In this document: one piece after another, positions 6,868-8,564 of the stretch
Position numbering within the stretch: the first letter of the stretch is position 1
Layout: each line of letters opens with the position of its first letter
Source of the DNA: Limnochordia bacterium
Lineage (GTDB): Bacteria; Bacillota; Limnochordia; DUMW01
Direction of reading: 5' to 3'
NCBI GenBank assembly: GCA_023230925.1
Contig: JALNWK010000079.1
Coordinates: forward strand, 1 to 8,564
DNA: 8,564 nucleotides
Notes under the pieces: generated by a model
What the model saw: only the letters and a program-made list of their open reading frames with translations
The model's database searches: none
Told to the model about the DNA's origin: nothing
Program-made: the position numbers and the translations under genes

Positions 6868-7884
6868 CTATTTCATACTGCAGACCGTGTTACCAATACG
6901 GAATTCCGGTCTAATCACGATCTGTTGTGGTATAATCCCAGGATTCTCGATTCTCGAAACAACAAGTTTTGCGGCCTGATAACCCAAATCGTAAAGCCCT
7001 AACTTAAAAGTTGTCAATACAAGGTTGCCATCCAATTCCGTAATGAAACCATCATGTCCAATGACCGACAGATCATGTGGTACTCTTAATCCCAGATCCT
7101 TGATAGCTCGTATTGCACCGAGCGCGCTTTCATCATTACAACAGAACACAGAAGTAATGTTATCATGCGCTTGTATTAGTTCAGACATCGCTTGATATCC
7201 CGCGTCCATAGTGAGGTTCTTGTGAAAAGAACAGTATTCTGGCCTATAGACTCCACCATCAATCAATACCTCTCGAAAACCGCAGAAACGATCTCGCATA
7301 GCTGTAGCATTTAAGGGGCCGCCTATGTAACCGATCCTGCAATGACCTTTTTTCAGGAAGAACTTGGCTGTAGTTCTTCCGACCCATACATCGTCATTGA
7401 CAACACAGTTGATGCTACAACTGTCTAGATATCGATTGACTAGCACCAAGGGATTTCTGGCTCGGAAAAAGGGTTCAAGCAGGCCCTCGTTTACTGGAAT
7501 TACACTTGGCAAGATGTACCCAGCCGATTCCGAATTGTCTATGATCTTCGTAAACTCATCAACTAACTCGTGGTTTTGCTCGTAGCTGAAGCTGACCATT
7601 CTAGTTGTATATCCCGATTCTTTGCAGAAGTCCGATATGCCTCTAAACGTCTCCATAAAAAAACAGCCTTCGGCTAGTTTCGTCCCTACACTCCCGGCAC
7701 AAACAATAACCGTTAGGGTGTTTTTTATTCTACTAAGTCTTGGATGTACATATCCGAGTTGTTCGGCCACCTCAAGCACTTTTTTTGTTGTCTCGGCACT
7801 AATTCGTTTATCAAAGTTAAAAACCCGGGAGACTGTGCCTCGTGTTACTCCTGCTCTTTTGGCTATTTCCGCTTGGGTTACCAT
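6868..7884 (-). CDS. LacI/GalR-family transcriptional regulator
   Basis: A 338-residue repressor of normal LacI-family length. Residues 3-22 (TQAEIAKRAGVTRGTVSRVF) are the helix-turn-helix, followed by the third and hinge-region helices (ETTKKVLEVAEQLGYVHP). The periplasmic-binding-protein-like sensor domain starts at about residue 57 (TVIVCAG). Family positions in the sensor are clear: VNDDVWVGR (162-170), GHCRIGYIGGP (180-190), RDRFCGF (197-203), FCCNDESALGAI (247-258) and DLSVIGHDGF (271-280, with D278 a typical ligand-binding aspartate). The hinge reads HPRLSRIKN rather than the usual N-A-x-A-R-x-L pattern, so its DNA contact may be atypical. The start is ATG 7884 with AGGAGAT (7893-7899) 8 bases away. 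It stands directly upstream of the uptake and degradation genes and most likely represses them and itself in response to an unknown sugar. A CcpA-like global role is less likely because of the operon context. Confidence 0.92.
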   Translation of the reverse strand: MVTQAEIAKRAGVTRGTVSRVFNFDKRISAETTKKVLEVAEQLGYVHPRLSRIKNTLTVIVCAGSVGTKLAEGCFFMETFRGISDFCKESGYTTRMVSFSYEQNHELVDEFTKIIDNSESAGYILPSVIPVNEGLLEPFFRARNPLVLVNRYLDSCSINCVVNDDVWVGRTTAKFFLKKGHCRIGYIGGPLNATAMRDRFCGFREVLIDGGVYRPEYCSFHKNLTMDAGYQAMSELIQAHDNITSVFCCNDESALGAIRAIKDLGLRVPHDLSVIGHDGFITELDGNLVLTTFKLGLYDLGYQAAKLVVSRIENPGIIPQQIVIRPEFRIGNTVCSMK

Positions 7885-7999
7885 ATTATTCTATCTCCTA
7901 TAATAGTAATCTAATCTGGATAGGTATGCTACTCTAGTTCCAAAAAAATAGTCTTCAGAAGCGACTAATCCCGAGCCATAGCTTCAATTGTCCGCGTGT

Positions 8000-8015
8000 A
8001 TGCATTATGTAGCAT
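8000..8015. promoter_or_regulatory. Candidate proximal operator of the lacI promoter
   Basis: ATGCATTATGTAGCAT has ATGC and GCAT ends around 8 bases and carries TGTAGCATTC (8008-8017), a decamer repeated at 8176-8185. It falls about 9-25 bases downstream of the predicted start, a classic repression position. A lone half-site ATGCTAC also occurs at 7926-7932, in the leader. Confidence 0.42.
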
Positions 8016-8030
8016 TCCAATGTTACCTCA

Positions 8031-8058
8031 ATTATACCATGTCGGATACATATGTCAA
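8031..8058 (-). promoter_or_regulatory. Consensus sigma-70-type promoter of lacI
   Basis: On the minus strand an exact TTGACA (8053-8058) and an exact TATAAT (8031-8036) are 16 bases apart. Transcription would start near 8024, leaving a leader of about 140 bases before the lacI ATG. A perfect match at both boxes is uncommon and implies a strong promoter that needs repression. An operator-like site lies just downstream at 8000-8015. Confidence 0.8.
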
Positions 8059-8095
8059 CCCCGGGAATTCGCGACATCTAATCTTCTGCAATAGT

Positions 8096-8125
8096 GTATA
8101 ACAGTGTTTTCTCTACCTATGTCAA
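8096..8125 (-). promoter_or_regulatory. Candidate second, upstream promoter of lacI
   Basis: A second exact TTGACA (8120-8125) is followed after 18 bases by TTATAC (8096-8101). It shares the sequence TATGTCAAC (plus strand, 8051-8059 and 8118-8126) with the downstream -35 region. The weaker -10 and longer spacer make it less sure than the proximal promoter. Confidence 0.35.
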
Positions 8126-8166
8126 CAAGCAAAACAACAAATATAGCCCAACTGGTCAGCAAGTTT

Positions 8167-8183
8167 ATGCTACATTGTAGCAT
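8167..8183. promoter_or_regulatory. Exact 17-bp palindrome, candidate distal operator
   Basis: ATGCTACA-T-TGTAGCAT is a perfect 8-bp inverted repeat around one base, the right size for a LacI-dimer site, although most LacI-family operators have a central CG step. Its right arm extends into the TGTAGCATTC shared with the proximal site. It is about 110 bases upstream of the -35 box of the proximal lacI promoter and could also serve as a site for an unrelated regulator of a gene to the right. Confidence 0.5.
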
Positions 8184-8564
8184 TCGTAATAGTGTTATGT
8201 ATGTCATCCTCTTACAGTATCTGTATTCTATAAGAGCAATCTCTTAAGACAACGGGCCTCCCCTTTGGCGAATACTGCCTTCAGAGACTATATTTGTAAT
8301 TTTTATCCAGCTCTACGTCTCCAAGATCTGATATCAGGAAAGCAGGCCTATTTCTGTAGCTAAATGCTGGCTGTACACTCCCGGTTAGCAGACATTACCA
8401 TGGACAGCCGAGAGATCTTGAATTCCCTAAAAGGTTCATTCGTGTTAGATACCACAATAAATGAGACGGTTAGCGCGTACATTATTTGAGACTGAGGCAT
8501 AGATATTGGAGGATGGTTCGTGGTTGTTTTGTAGCGTTGACCAATAGGATGGAAGGATATCGTA
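8184..8564. other. Right-hand stretch with no supported gene
   Basis: About 380 bases beyond the palindrome carry no convincing coding frame on either strand. A small exact inverted repeat TAAGAG-CAAT-CTCTTA sits at 8231-8246. A 41-codon plus-strand frame (8364-8489) has no ribosome site. A minus-strand frame runs open for about 67 codons from the right edge and has no recognisable content. A gene may begin just outside the window. Confidence 0.4.

Noticed and set aside
8364..8489. 41-codon plus-strand frame in the right-hand stretch
   Set aside because: No ribosome site and no promoter; peptide not recognisable, so not called a gene.
8370..8564. Minus-strand frame open from the right edge for about 67 codons
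   Set aside because: No family-like content and it ends without a good context; more likely non-coding than the end of a gene.
1..8564. CRISPR array, tRNA, rRNA or insertion sequence
   Set aside because: No regularly spaced repeats, no cloverleaf or rRNA-like sequence, and no transposase or terminal inverted repeats were seen.

Overview
The window is bacterial and carries a leftward-reading (minus strand) carbohydrate-scavenging locus. The order along the direction of transcription is: a LacI-family repressor (6868-7884), a sugar ABC-transporter substrate-binding protein (5247-6515), a secreted heparinase II/III-like polysaccharide lyase (2509-5202), a small secreted carbohydrate-binding-module-like protein (1620-2270), a GH43-like five-bladed beta-propeller glycosidase without a signal peptide (546-1457), and, cut by the left edge, the N-terminus of a membrane-anchored, possibly pilin-like protein (1-212). 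All supported genes lie on the minus strand.

The genes fit one pathway. The secreted lyase would cut a uronate-containing polysaccharide by beta-elimination. The small CBM-like protein would bind polysaccharide outside the cell. The binding protein would capture the released oligosaccharide, the GH43-like enzyme would finish it off inside the cell, and the LacI-type protein would sense a sugar and control expression. No transporter permease or ATPase is present here, so the binding protein is an orphan within this window. The actual sugar cannot be read from the sequence.

The regulatory layout is clearest at the right end. lacI has a perfect TTGACA-16-TATAAT promoter (8031-8058), a second weaker promoter further upstream, and a family of GTAGCAT half-sites. 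These include an exact 17-bp palindrome (8167-8183) and a related site just downstream of the promoter, a plausible autoregulatory operator pair. The 340-base gap between lacI and the binding-protein gene is partly explained by what looks like the broken 3' end of an older gene (6619-6867). The left-edge gene has its own promoter (409-437) and a long, foldable leader. The right-hand 340 bases (about 8225-8564) hold no convincing gene.

Organism: Shine-Dalgarno sequences are strong (AGGAGG-type), GTG starts occur, base composition looks moderate, and the exported proteins (including the binding protein) have cleavable signal peptides with no lipobox. A non-lipoprotein binding protein suggests a cell with a periplasm. 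A diderm or deep-branching Bacillota-like environmental anaerobe (for example the Limnochordia type) would fit, but this is a low-confidence inference. No rRNA, tRNA, CRISPR array or insertion sequence was seen.
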